Shown in pieces: positions 54,723 through 64,000 of a stretch of 64,000 bases of DNA. Source of the stretch: Streptomyces sp. SAT1 (GTDB lineage Bacteria; Actinomycetota; Actinomycetes; Streptomycetales; Streptomycetaceae); NCBI RefSeq assembly GCF_001654495.1, contig NZ_CP015849.1, forward strand, positions 3,199,501 to 3,263,500, written 5' to 3'. Each line of letters begins with the position of its first letter. The stretch's first letter is position 1. Made by a program: the position numbers and the translations under genes. The notes below the pieces were generated by a model. The model was not told where the DNA came from and did not search any database. It saw only the letters and a list, made by a program, of their open reading frames with translations.

Positions 54723-55661
54723 TCAGGCGCGCCTGCGGGCCGCCTCGTAGAGGACGATCCCGGCCGCGACGCCCGCGTTCAGCGACTCGGCGCCGCCCGG
54801 CATCGGGATCCGCACCCGGATGTCGCAGGTCTCGCCGACGAGCCGGGACAGGCCCTTGCCCTCGCTGCCGACGACGATGACGACGGGACCCGCCAGGGCC
54901 TCCAGGTCACCGAGTTCGGCCTCGCCGTCCGCGGCCAGGCCGACGACCGTGATGCCCGCCTTCTGGTACGTCTCCAGGGCGCGGGTGAGGTTGGTGGCGC
55001 GGGCCACCGGCGTCCGGGCGGCGGTGCCCGCGGACGTCTTCCAGGCACCGGCGGTCATCCCGGCCGCGCGCCGCTCGGGGACGACCACGCCGTGCCCGGC
55101 GAAGGCCGAGACGGAGCGGACGACCGCGCCGAGGTTGCGCGGGTCGGTGACGCCGTCGAGGGCGACGATCAGCGGGTCCTCGCCCGCGTCCGCCGCGGCC
55201 TCGGCCAGGTCCTCGGGGTGGGCGTACTCGTACGGCGGGACCTGGAGGACCAGGCCCTGGTGGTTGAGCCCGTTGGTCATGCGGTCCAGCTCGGGGCGGG
55301 GCGCCTCCATGAGGTTGAGGCCGCCGCGCTCGGCCACGAGCTGGAGCGCCTCGCGGACCCGCTCGTCGTTGTCGATGAACTGCTGGACGTACAGCGTGGT
55401 CGCGGGCACGCCCTCGCGCAGCGCCTCGACGACCGGGTTGCGGCCGACGACCAGCTCCGAGGCGGAGCGGCCGCCGCGGCGCTGCGGCGGGCGGCCCTGG
55501 CTGCGGCGCACCTTCGCCTGGGCGGCGCGCTGCTTGGCGTGTCCCTTGCGCATCTCGGCGGGGGGCGTGGGGCCCTTGCCCTCCAGGCCGCGGCGCCGCT
55601 GGCCGCCGCTGCCGACCTGCGCGCCCTTCTTGCCGGACATGCGGCGGTTGTGAGCGGCCAT
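54723..55661 (-). CDS. rlmB: 23S rRNA (guanosine-2'-O)-methyltransferase RlmB
   Basis: A 312-residue SpoU/TrmH-family methyltransferase. Residues 1-65 are a basic extension. The N-terminal substrate-binding domain begins [16 protein letters not shown]. The three SPOUT motifs are [31 protein letters not shown] and [22 protein letters not shown]. It methylates the G2251-equivalent in the peptidyltransferase centre. cysS lies 140 bases upstream on the same strand. The ATG at 55661 or at 55640 could be the start. Confidence 0.93.
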   Translation of the reverse strand: MAAHNRRMSGKKGAQVGSGGQRRRGLEGKGPTPPAEMRKGHAKQRAAQAKVRRSQGRPPQRRGGRSASELVVGRNPVVEALREGVPATTLYVQQFIDNDERVREALQLVAERGGLNLMEAPRPELDRMTNGLNHQGLVLQVPPYEYAHPEDLAEAAADAGEDPLIVALDGVTDPRNLGAVVRSVSAFAGHGVVVPERRAAGMTAGAWKTSAGTAARTPVARATNLTRALETYQKAGITVVGLAADGEAELGDLEALAGPVVIVVGSEGKGLSRLVGETCDIRVRIPMPGGAESLNAGVAAGIVLYEAARRRA

Positions 55662-55801
55662 GACCTACCTGTCTGTCGAAAGCGTCGTGCGTACGCCTGC
55701 CGCGTACGTCTCCTACGTCTATGAAGTGTGCCGCCCGGACGGCCGGACGGCACAACGGGGTCCCCGGCGGCCGGCGCGCGGCCGGGCGGACCGGGGGCGG
55801 A

Positions 55802-57205
<1,404 letters not shown>

Positions 57206-57307
57206 TCCAGGGTAGTGGGCGAAGGGCAGTGCCTCGCGCCCGTTTCCCGCAAGGTCCGTGCTTTTGTGACCGAGGGGAGCGGTGACCCGGTCCGCGGGGG
57301 CGGCCCG

Positions 57308-57712
57308 TCAGATGCCGCCGACGACCTTGCGGGGCCGGATCCGGACGACCAGGCGCTCGGCGTCCTGGGCCGCGGACGGATTGAACTCCGCGTACTTCTT
57401 GCCGGTGTACTTCACCGACAGCTCGTCGATGAGGTCCTGGCCGCCCTCGGTGCTGATCTCGGCGGTGCCGCGGATCTCGGCGTACTCGTACGGCGAGGCG
57501 GGATCCTGGACGACGACGCTGACGCGGGCGTCGCGCCGCATGTTCCGCGCCTTGCGGCGGTCGGCGGTGGTGGAGATGACGACGTCGTCGCCGTCCCGCT
57601 TCGCCCAGACCGGCGACAGCTGCGGGCTGCCGTCGGGCTGGACGGTGCCGACGACGACGAAGACGGTGCCGTCGAGGAGGTTCTTGAGACGGGGGGACAG
57701 TTCGGCGGACAT
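57308..57712 (-). CDS. PPOX-class F420-dependent oxidoreductase
   Basis: A 134-residue or so split-barrel flavin/deazaflavin protein. LLDGTVFVVVGTVQPDGSPQLSPVWAKRDGD is the PPOX-class start, RRKARNMRRDARVSVVVQDP is the cofactor-phosphate region, and YAEIRGTAEIS follows. In actinobacteria this group usually uses F420H2. The ATG at 57712 has a strong GGAGGG site, which rules out the in-frame upstream ATG at 57754. Confidence 0.87.
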   Translation of the reverse strand: MSAELSPRLKNLLDGTVFVVVGTVQPDGSPQLSPVWAKRDGDDVVISTTADRRKARNMRRDARVSVVVQDPASPYEYAEIRGTAEISTEGGQDLIDELSVKYTGKKYAEFNPSAAQDAERLVVRIRPRKVVGGI

Positions 57713-57796
57713 GGGGCACCCTCCGGGAGGCGGACCTTCGGTCACCGCCGGCACTGCGCGGCCGGGCGGTGACTCTCCGGGTACCCTCGCACGCGC

Positions 57797-58408
57797 TCAG
57801 CTCACCCGCACCACGAGCGCCGTGGCCACCGCGGTCAGCCCCTCGCCGCGGCCCGGGAAGCCGAGCCCGTCGGTGGTGGCCCCGGAGACGGAGACCGGCG
57901 CTCCGGCCGCCTCGGAGAGGACCCGCTGGGCCTCCGCGCGCCGCTTGCCGATCTTCGGGCGGTCGCCGACGACCTGCACGGCCACGTTCCCGATCCGGAA
58001 ACCGGCCGCGCGGACGATGCGTGCCGCCTCCGTCAGCAGGGTGACGCCGGACGCGCCCGACCACTCGGGCCGGCCGGTGCCGAAGTGCTGGCCGAGGTCG
58101 CCGAGCCCGGCGGCCGAGAACAGCGCGTTGCACGCGGCGTGCGCGACGACGTCCGCGTCGGAGTGCCCGGCCAGGCCCGGCCCCTCGCCCTCCCACTTCA
58201 GGCCCGCGCACCACAGCTCGCGGCCGTCCTCGAAGGCGTGGATGTCGGTGCCGATGCCGACCTGGGGCAGCGGGGGGAGCGCGCCGTCCGCGGGGGCAGC
58301 GGGAGCGGCCGGGGCGGTCGCCGGGGAGGCCGCGCCGGTGTCCGGGGTGGCGGCCGGTGCGGTGTCCGGGAAGCCCGGGGCGATCTCGGGGGTGGTCTCA
58401 GAAGCCAT
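57797..58408 (-). CDS. ispF: 2-C-methyl-D-erythritol 2,4-cyclodiphosphate synthase with N-terminal extension
   Basis: A 203-residue protein. The IspF domain (about 46-203) has [12 protein letters not shown] with the metal ligands Asp and His, [17 protein letters not shown], and [11 protein letters not shown]. It makes MECDP in the MEP isoprenoid pathway. Residues 1-45 are an Ala/Pro/Thr-rich extension not found in typical IspF (about 155-160 residues). The start overlaps the ispD end by 11 bases, so the pair is coupled. The ATG has a GGAGG site. Confidence 0.94.
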   Translation of the reverse strand: MASETTPEIAPGFPDTAPAATPDTGAASPATAPAAPAAPADGALPPLPQVGIGTDIHAFEDGRELWCAGLKWEGEGPGLAGHSDADVVAHAACNALFSAAGLGDLGQHFGTGRPEWSGASGVTLLTEAARIVRAAGFRIGNVAVQVVGDRPKIGKRRAEAQRVLSEAAGAPVSVSGATTDGLGFPGRGEGLTAVATALVVRVS

Positions 58409-59162
58409 CGGTGAGCCTCCTGCGGGCCAGGACCGCCTCGGCGAGCACGAGGTCGAGCGGGCGGGTGACCTTGAAGGCCTCCTCGTGTCCCGGGACGGCC
58501 ACGACCGGCTCGCCGAGCTGCTCGACCATGCTCGCGTCGTCGGTCACGTTGTCGGTGACGGTCTCGTGGGCCCGGACCAGCGTCGCCCGGTCGAAGCCCT
58601 GCGGGGTCTGCACGGCCCGCAGCCGCGAGCGGTCCGGGGTCGCGAGGACCGGCTCGGGCGCGCCCGCCACGGCGGCCGGCTCGACCTCCTTGACGGTGTC
58701 CGCGAGCGGCAGGGCCGGTACGACAGCGGCGGCGCCCTCGCGTACGGCCTCGATCACCGCGTCCACCGTCTCCACGGGGACCAGCGGGCGGGCCGCGTCG
58801 TGCACGAGGACGACGTCGTGGCCGGGCGGCAGCGCGTCGAGCCCGAGCCGGACGGACTCCTGGCGGGACTCGCCGCCGGGCACCACGAGGAAGCGGGTCC
58901 GCTCGGGGAGCGCGTGGGCGTCGAGCAGCGAGGTGACCTCGCCCGCGCCGTCGGGCGGAGCGACCACGACGACGAGGGAGACGGCGCGGGAGGCGGCCAT
59001 GGCGCGCACCGCGTGGACGAGCATCGGGGTGCCGTTCAGCGTGCGCAGCGCCTTGGGGGCGCCCGGACCGAGACGCACGCCCCGGCCGGCGGCCGGGATC
59101 ACGACGGCGACGGGGGCCCCTGGCCGGGCGCCCGCGGGCGAAGGACGCGAATCGTCAGACAT
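58398..59162 (-). CDS. ispD: 2-C-methyl-D-erythritol 4-phosphate cytidylyltransferase
   Basis: A 254-residue nucleotidyltransferase forming CDP-methylerythritol. The CTP loop is [31 protein letters not shown] is the conserved central block, and [15 protein letters not shown] with [11 protein letters not shown] completes the IspD set. It is the second MEP-pathway enzyme beside ispF, which it overlaps by 11 bases. The first 15 residues are a short non-conserved extension. Confidence 0.95.
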   Translation of the reverse strand: MSDDSRPSPAGARPGAPVAVVIPAAGRGVRLGPGAPKALRTLNGTPMLVHAVRAMAASRAVSLVVVVAPPDGAGEVTSLLDAHALPERTRFLVVPGGESRQESVRLGLDALPPGHDVVLVHDAARPLVPVETVDAVIEAVREGAAAVVPALPLADTVKEVEPAAVAGAPEPVLATPDRSRLRAVQTPQGFDRATLVRAHETVTDNVTDDASMVEQLGEPVVAVPGHEEAFKVTRPLDLVLAEAVLARRRLTDGF

Positions 59163-59618
59163 CGGTTCCTGTCAGGTTTGTGTTCCGGCTCGGCGTGGGT
59201 ATGGCCTCACCGTGCCGGGCGCGGCACGGCGGCCGGACCCTTCCGTGACCCCGGCCGAGCCGACTGCATGGGCCCGGCACACAGTATCGGGGGGATCTTC
59301 CTCTCGCAGGGCCGTCCGGGTTCCGGCGGAGCGCGTCGCCGCAGGACGTCGCCCGTGGGCGGCGCGAGGCGCGGGTGCCGCGAGGCGCGGGTGCGGGGCG
59401 GGTGCGGCCGCAGGCGGACATGCGGACATGACGAAGCCGCAGCGCCCGGCGACCTCGGTCGCCCGATCGGGCACTGCGGCATGTCATTGATGCCACTGCA
59501 CTTCACTGATGCCGCACACCGTGCTGAACCGAACAGTCGCGCAGTCGTGGGCGTCCGCCTGTGTCGGGGTGCCCCGCTCCGGTGATCCGGTTCCGGTCGT
59601 CGGTCGGGAAGCCCCGCG
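59163..59618. other. Intergenic region between carD and ispD
   Basis: This 456-base gap holds no gene with domain or ribosome-site support. It should carry the ispDF promoter (near 59200) and the end of the carD transcript. An imperfect inverted repeat at 59425-59485 is the only strong structure. Confidence 0.5.
59425..59485. terminator. Bulged inverted repeat, possible carD terminator
   Basis: GACATG (59425-59430) and GCCGCAG (59436-59442) on the left pair with CTGCGGC (59474-59480) and the overlapping CATGTC (59480-59485) on the right, with a bulge on one side. It is about 130 bases after the carD stop. Terminator function is tentative. Confidence 0.35.
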
Positions 59619-60101
59619 TCAGGACGCGAGAACCTCGTCGAGCAGAGCCTCTGCCTTGTCCTCGTTCGTGTTCTCCGCGAGCGCCAGCTCGCTCACCAGG
59701 ATCTGGCGGGCCTTGGCGAGCATGCGCTTCTCACCGGCGGAGAGACCGCGCTCGCGCTCCCGGCGCCACAGGTCGCGCACAACCTCCGCGACCTTGATGA
59801 CATCACCGGAGGCGAGCTTCTCCAGGTTTGCCTTGTAACGACGCGACCAGTTCGTGGGCTCCTCGGCGTACGGAGCGCGCAGCACCTCGAAGACCCGGTC
59901 CAGCCCGTCCTGACCGACCACATCACGCACGCCGACGAACTCCGCATTGTCCGCTGGCACACGTACCGTCAGGTCACCCTGGGCGACCTTCAGCACCAAG
60001 TAGGTCTTGTCCACGCCTTTGATCTGGCGAGTTTCGATAGCCTCGATCAGCGCGGCCCCGTGATGGGGATAGACCACGGTGTCGCCAACCTTGAACGTCA
60101 T
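59619..60101 (-). CDS. carD: CarD-family transcription regulator
   Basis: A 160-residue RNA-polymerase-binding factor. The N-terminal Tudor-like RNAP-interaction domain (about 1-60) begins [22 protein letters not shown]. The C-terminal helical DNA-contact domain (about 65-160) contains [32 protein letters not shown]. It stabilises open complexes at rRNA and other promoters. In actinobacteria it is usually essential and sits next to ispD/ispF, as here. The ATG follows an AGGGG site. Confidence 0.96.
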   Translation of the reverse strand: MTFKVGDTVVYPHHGAALIEAIETRQIKGVDKTYLVLKVAQGDLTVRVPADNAEFVGVRDVVGQDGLDRVFEVLRAPYAEEPTNWSRRYKANLEKLASGDVIKVAEVVRDLWRRERERGLSAGEKRMLAKARQILVSELALAENTNEDKAEALLDEVLAS

Positions 60102-60523
60102 GTGACAGGTACCCCTTCCGTGGCTATCCAGGGTAACACGGATACGGCGTCTTCTGAATGGCGTTTTCGCAGGTCAGGGCATATCTCGGGGCTTGACAAC
60201 AGCAACCGGAACGTGCTTCGGAAGGGGTGCGCGGGCCGGTCACGGGCAGGTATGCGCAGGTCGGAGGGGCTCTCCGCGCGGGGCGAAACGCGTACGTTAC
60301 ACACTTCCGCCCGTCCGTCCAAACGGTCGAACGTCCCGTTTTGTCGGGTTCCAGATGCGCGACTTCCGCTACTCCGTTCGGTGCGGGCGGGTCGCGGGAG
60401 GCACGAATCCGGAATTGATCACGGCCGGTGGGCAACGCCCGGCGCGGCCGGTGATCAATTTCGGCCGCGGCCGCGGATTACGGCACCGGAAAATCCAGGA
60501 AGATCGGGTACGGCGGGCCGCCG

Positions 60524-60735
60524 CCGCTAAGACCGCGCGTAAGAGGACGCGTAAGAGAGGGGCTTAGAGGGCGCTAAGCACGGTCTAAGCCGGGTCTAAG
60601 CAGGGGGTATGCGTGAGGTATCCCGGGCGGGTAAGCGGGCGGGCGTATGGCGATGCGTATGGCGGCTCGTATGACCGCGCCTATGGCTCTTTGGCGCCGC
60701 GTATGACGGTGCGCGTATGGCGGGCGTCACTTATG
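60524..60735. repeat. Cluster of TAAG and CGTATG short repeats
   Basis: From 60524 to about 60640 TAAG appears repeatedly (GCTAAG, CGTAAG twice, GCTAAG, TCTAAG twice, GGTAAG) at spacings of about 10-30 bases, together with one CTTAG. From about 60650 to 60735 GTATG or CTATG recurs every 12-20 bases. The spacing is irregular, so this is not a simple tandem array. Confidence 0.6.
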
Positions 60736-60933
60736 TGAATGGCGGGCGGCGCCGTGGCCGGTACGAAGGGCGGGGCCGGGGGCGGAGGGCGCGGCAGGGG
60801 CCCGGACGGGGTGTGGCAAGGCCCCCTCCGGGTGCCCCCGGCGGCCGCGCGGGAGCGGTGTCCGGGTGCCTCGGGAGGCACAGGGGGCGGGTCGGGTGCG
60901 GGGCCGTGGGAACGGCTCGGTAACCTAAGGCCG

Positions 60934-60962
60934 CTGACAGACGCTTAGGACGGCTTTATAAG
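60934..60962 (+). promoter_or_regulatory. Near-consensus vegetative promoter for the lipoprotein gene
   Basis: CTGACA (60934-60939), 17-base spacer and TATAAG (60957-60962) differ from TTGACA-N17-TATAAT at two positions, the best promoter match seen in the window. An inverted repeat CCTAAG (60924-60929)/CTTAGG (60944-60949) overlaps the -35 element and spacer. It predicts a 5' leader of about 35 bases. Confidence 0.75.
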
Positions 60963-61005
60963 GAAGTCGCCCTGTACCGCCCACGTTCAAGGAGTTGCCG
61001 CCGCC

Positions 61006-61719
61006 GTGAGCAGCAGCCTTCGACGCGGCGCCCTCGCCGCCGCCGCCATCGCGTTCTCGATCGCCTCGCTCGCCGCCTGCGGCGCCGGCAACAACGCCCA
61101 GACACTCGAGGTCAAGCCGGACAACGCGGCCACCAAGGTCGGGGACATCGAGGTCCAGAACGCGGTGATCATCACGCAGCCCGGCTCCCAGACCAAGGGC
61201 CCGGCCGTCGTCTCGATGACCCTCTTCAACAGCGGCACCACCCCGCAGACGCTGGACGCGATCCGCGTCGACGGCGGCGGCACCGCGCAGATCACCCCGG
61301 CCCAGGGCTCGGGCAAGCTGACCGTCCCGGCCCAGGGCTCGGTCGTCGTCGGCGGCAAGGGCAACGCCTCCGCCGCGCTGACCAACCCCGGCCCGGGGGT
61401 CAAGGACGGCAACGCGCAGAAGATCACCTTCACCTTCAGCAAGTCCGGTGACGTGAGCCTGCGCGCCTTCGTGGTCCCGGCCACGAGCTACTTCGACAAG
61501 TGGGGCCCGAGCAACATCCCGGCCGCGCCGGGCGCCCCGGCCACGGGCACCACGGGCACCACGGGCAAGCCGAACTCCTCGAAGGACCCGAAGTCCTCCG
61601 AGTCGCCGAAGTCCTCGGACTCCTCGGGCAAGGGCGACAAGACCACGGGCTCGGACTCGAACTCGGGCTCGGCCGACGGGTCGGGCGAGGCGGGCACGCC
61701 GGGCGGCTCGGACTCGTAA
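61006..61719 (+). CDS. Lipoprotein with DUF461/PCu(A)C-like domain and Ser/Gly tail
   Basis: A 237-residue lipoprotein. The signal peptide ends IASLAAC, a lipobox, with Cys25 lipidated. The beta-rich domain (about 32-170) has KVGDIEVQNAVIITQPG, VVSMTLFNSGTTPQTLDAI and VVVGGKGNASAAL, the pattern of DUF461/PCu(A)C-like proteins, but the His/Met copper ligands of true PCu(A)C are not evident. Residues 175-237 are a Ser/Gly/Thr/Asp-rich tail. The GTG start follows AGGAG at some distance. A strong promoter lies upstream. It converges with phoP. Confidence 0.8.
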   Translation: MSSSLRRGALAAAAIAFSIASLAACGAGNNAQTLEVKPDNAATKVGDIEVQNAVIITQPGSQTKGPAVVSMTLFNSGTTPQTLDAIRVDGGGTAQITPAQGSGKLTVPAQGSVVVGGKGNASAALTNPGPGVKDGNAQKITFTFSKSGDVSLRAFVVPATSYFDKWGPSNIPAAPGAPATGTTGTTGKPNSSKDPKSSESPKSSDSSGKGDKTTGSDSNSGSADGSGEAGTPGGSDS

Positions 61720-61740
61720 GAGCGGCGCGACGACGACGTA

Positions 61741-61785
61741 CGCCGAAGGGCGGCACCCTCACGGAGAGGGCGCCGCCCTTCGGCG
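61741..61785. terminator. Bidirectional terminator between the lipoprotein gene and phoP
   Basis: A 14-bp stem pairs 61741-61754 with 61772-61785; the inner ACCCTC/GAGGG can extend it. It serves convergent genes. Confidence 0.85.
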
Positions 61786-61881
61786 TACCGGCCTGCCTGC
61801 CGTCCGCGGACCCGCGGCCCGCGAACCGCGGCCCACGGCTTGCGGGCTACGGGCTACGGCCTACGGACTGCGGCGGGCGGC

Positions 61882-62562
61882 CTACGGCTCGAACTTGTAG
61901 CCGAGGCCGCGGACCGTCACCAGGTAGCGCGGGGCGCCCGGGTCCGGCTCGATCTTGGCGCGCAGCCGCTTGACGTGCACGTCGAGCGTCTTGGTGTCGC
62001 CCACGTAGTCGGCGCCCCAGACCCGGTCGATGAGCTGCATCCGGGTGAGCACCCGGCCGGCGTTGCGCAGCAGCATCTCCAGCAGGTCGAACTCCTTGAG
62101 CGGCAGGTCGACCTTGGAGCCGGAGACGGTGACGACGTGCCGGTCCACGTCCATGCGGACCGGACCCGCCTCCAGGGCCGCCGGGGTGACCTCCTCCGGC
62201 TCGCCGCGCCGGCGCAGCACCGCTCGGATCCGGGCGACCAGCTCCCGGGAGGAGAAGGGCTTGGTCACGTAGTCGTCGGCCCCTATCTCCAGGCCGACGA
62301 CCTTGTCGATCTCGCTGTCCTTGGCGGTCACCATGATCACCGGGACGTTGGAGCGGCCGCGCAGCTGACGGCACACCTCCGTACCGGGCAGCCCCGGCAG
62401 CATCAGGTCGAGGAGGACGAGGTCGGCGCCGTTGCGCTCGAACTCGTCGAGCCCGTCGGGCCCGGTGGCCGCCACGGCGACCTCGAAGCCCTCTTTGCGG
62501 AGCATGTACGACAGGGCGTCGGAGAAGGACTCCTCGTCCTCGACGACGAGCACTCGGGTCAC
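61882..62562 (-). CDS. phoP: Response regulator PhoP (phosphate control)
   Basis: A 226-residue OmpR-type regulator. Receiver domain residues are Glu8/Asp9 (VVEDEES), the phosphorylation site Asp52 (LVLLDLMLPG), Thr79 and Lys101 (YVTKPFSSRE). The winged helix (about 130-226) has LPLKEFDLLEMLLRNAG and VHVKRLRAKIEPDP. It controls phosphate-starvation genes together with PhoR. The GTG at 62562 has a GGAGG site and overlaps the phoR stop by four bases. Gene position matches phoP of S. coelicolor. Confidence 0.95.
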   Translation of the reverse strand: MTRVLVVEDEESFSDALSYMLRKEGFEVAVAATGPDGLDEFERNGADLVLLDLMLPGLPGTEVCRQLRGRSNVPVIMVTAKDSEIDKVVGLEIGADDYVTKPFSSRELVARIRAVLRRRGEPEEVTPAALEAGPVRMDVDRHVVTVSGSKVDLPLKEFDLLEMLLRNAGRVLTRMQLIDRVWGADYVGDTKTLDVHVKRLRAKIEPDPGAPRYLVTVRGLGYKFEP

Positions 62563-63959
62563 GGAAGGACCTCCGGGGCGGGAAGCGGTTCGTACGGTGA
62601 TGTCTGGGACGACGACGCCTGCGTCCGCGATGACGGAGGCGCCGGGGATGAGGCCGGGGACGAGGTGGTGCCGGTGCCGGGCCGGAACCCGGGACGGGGC
62701 TCGGACGGGGACGCGGACGCGAGGTCGGTGCCGGGGCCGGCTTCGGGCCCGGTCTCCTCGTCGAGGTCGGGGTGCTGGTGCGCGCGGTCCCGGTCGCGGG
62801 CCTCGCGGGCCGCTGCCGCTTCGGGCAGCCGCAGGGTGAAGGTGGAACCCTGTCCCTCGGCGCTCCACACCGTGACCTCCCCGCCGTGCGAGGCGACCAC
62901 GTGCTTCACGATGGCGAGGCCGAGGCCGGTGCCGCCGGTGGCACGCGAGCGGGCCGGGTCCACACGGTAGAAACGCTCGAAGATGCGCTCCTTGTCCTTG
63001 TCGGAGATGCCGATGCCCTGGTCGGTGACGGCGATCTCGATGAGATCCCCGCCCGGCACGGTGATCCGGCGGGCGGCGATGCCCACGCGGGTGCGGGCCG
63101 GGGAGTAGTTGACGGCGTTCTCGACGAGGTTGCCGAGCGCCGCGGCGAGCTGGCCGCGGTTGCCCCAGACCCTGAGGTCCGCGGTGCCCCCGGTGGCCAT
63201 GGTGATCTGCTTGGTGCCGGCCTGGTGGCGGCACCGGTCGATGGCCTCGGCGACGAGTTCGTCGACGCGCACCGGCTCGGCGTCCTCCAGCGGGTCGTCG
63301 TTCTGCACCCGCGAGAGGTCGATCAGCTCCTGCACCAGGTTGGTCAGCCGGGTCGCCTCGATCTGCATGCGTCCGGCGAAGCGCTCCACCGCCTCCGGGT
63401 CGTCCGAGGCGTCCATGACGGCCTCGGAGAGCAGGGAGAGAGCGCCGACGGGTGTCTTCAGCTCATGGCTGACGTTCGCCACGAAGTCACGCCGTACGGC
63501 TTCGATCCGGCGCGCCTCGGTCAGGTCCTCGACGAGCAGCAGCACCAGCCGCGAGCCCAGCGGCGCGACGCGCGCGGAGACCGCCAGGGCCTCGCCGCGT
63601 CCGGTGCCGCGCCGCGGCAGGTCCAGCTCGACCTGACGTATCTCCCCGTCCCGGCGGGTGTCCCGGGCCATCTGGAGCATGGGCTCCACGGCGAGCTTGC
63701 CGCCGCGGACCAGCCCGAGGGCGTACGCGGCGGAGCTGGCCTTGACGACGGCGTCGGCCTCGTCGAGGACGACGGCGGAGGAGCGCAGCACGGAGAGGAC
63801 CGTGTCCACACCGGGCGGCAGCACCGCGTCGGTGTGCAGCGAAGTACGCGTCGGACGCTTCTGCTCCCGTTCACTGAAGCGGAACGCCAGCACGGCGATG
63901 ACGCCGGTGAGCACTCCGGCGATCGCTGATGCTGCGGCGACCGCCGCGTTCACGTCCAT
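62559..63959 (-). CDS. phoR: Sensor histidine kinase PhoR
   Basis: A 466-residue kinase. A single N-terminal membrane helix (about 5-27) is followed by a PAS-like region (about 50-150). The H-box is FVANVSHELKTPVGALS with His165. The ATPase N-box is NLVENAVNYSP, G1 is DQGIGISDKDKERIFERFYRVD and G2 is GGTGLGLAIVKHV. Residues about 385-466 form an unstructured Pro/Ser/Thr-rich tail beyond the catalytic domain. It phosphorylates PhoP. The gene starts 41 bases from the window end; the divergent phoU expected there is outside. Confidence 0.95.
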   Translation of the reverse strand: MDVNAAVAAASAIAGVLTGVIAVLAFRFSEREQKRPTRTSLHTDAVLPPGVDTVLSVLRSSAVVLDEADAVVKASSAAYALGLVRGGKLAVEPMLQMARDTRRDGEIRQVELDLPRRGTGRGEALAVSARVAPLGSRLVLLLVEDLTEARRIEAVRRDFVANVSHELKTPVGALSLLSEAVMDASDDPEAVERFAGRMQIEATRLTNLVQELIDLSRVQNDDPLEDAEPVRVDELVAEAIDRCRHQAGTKQITMATGGTADLRVWGNRGQLAAALGNLVENAVNYSPARTRVGIAARRITVPGGDLIEIAVTDQGIGISDKDKERIFERFYRVDPARSRATGGTGLGLAIVKHVVASHGGEVTVWSAEGQGSTFTLRLPEAAAAREARDRDRAHQHPDLDEETGPEAGPGTDLASASPSEPRPGFRPGTGTTSSPASSPAPPSSRTQASSSQTSPYEPLPAPEVLP

Positions 63960-64000
63960 GCGACCAGGTTAGGCATGACGGACGACGTGCCCCCACCCGT

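Larger units (their letters stand above)
60102..61005. other. Long intergenic region with short-repeat clusters
   Basis: A 904-base gap without a supported gene. The left part should hold the carD promoter. Between about 60520 and 60740 it carries clusters of TAAG (at least seven) and GTATG (at least five), both rare in this genome. The right end contains the promoter of the lipoprotein gene. Confidence 0.6.

Overview
The window is a 64 kb piece of a Streptomyces chromosome. Composition is very GC-rich with G/C-ending codons, starts are often GTG, and gene content is typical of the conserved core. From memory, gene order runs parallel to Streptomyces coelicolor from about SCO4310 down to SCO4229 (murQ, groEL2, cold-shock gene, thrC, otsA/otsB, DUF3263, nagK-nagA, cdgB, a TerD-family gene, msiK, rlmB, cysS, ispF/ispD, carD, phoP/phoR). 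A spore-pigment (whiE-type) type II polyketide cluster sits between the TerD region and msiK. No insertion sequence, phage, CRISPR array or rRNA operon was seen.

Left arm (1-9 kb): the start of a secreted protein at the edge, then four consecutive genes for secreted peptidoglycan-binding proteins (the first a CHAP-domain hydrolase), and a membrane-tethered HTH protein with a DUF2690 domain. Next come a small DUF4031 pair, an RpiR-type sugar-phosphate regulator and murQ. The shared theme is wall turnover: MurQ converts MurNAc-6-P to GlcNAc-6-P, which NagA, encoded 15 kb away, can deacetylate.

8-20 kb: small proteins, an MFS exporter with a repeated operator-like box, groEL2 under a CIRCE-type element with an extra half-site, a cold-shock protein, and a thrC/sulfur-carrier operon preceded by a clear SAM-I riboswitch. 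Then a glucosyl-3-phosphoglycerate synthase homologue, a lipoprotein, and the trehalose genes otsA and otsB.

20-28 kb: a sugar-binding lipoprotein diverges from nagK-nagA across two tandem DasR-like (dre) sites. A PfkB kinase and a membrane CBM protein follow. The diguanylate cyclase gene cdgB has a BldD-type box and a perfect Crp-type palindrome upstream.

28-41 kb: mixed accessory and housekeeping genes: flavin reductase, GNATs, ArfB-type rescue hydrolase, TerD protein, an HxlR regulator divergent from a DHFR-like reductase, an M1 peptidase lipoprotein, a pentapeptide protein, an MFS exporter, an amine oxidase-like flavoprotein, a rhomboid-like protein, an APH-type kinase and a beta-helix protein.

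41-49.7 kb: the spore-pigment cluster. ORFs I-VII run on the minus strand (CurD-like, cupin, KS-alpha, KS-beta, ACP, aromatase, cyclase), the FAD hydroxylase is divergent, and an O-methyltransferase is convergent at the far end. A tRNA-Thr(UGU) follows.

50-64 kb: core genes msiK, a nucleotidyltransferase, a DoxX membrane protein, rlmB, cysS, ispF/ispD, carD, a lipoprotein with a near-consensus promoter, and the phosphate two-component pair phoP/phoR. All functions are inferred from recognisable motifs and context; no database search was run.
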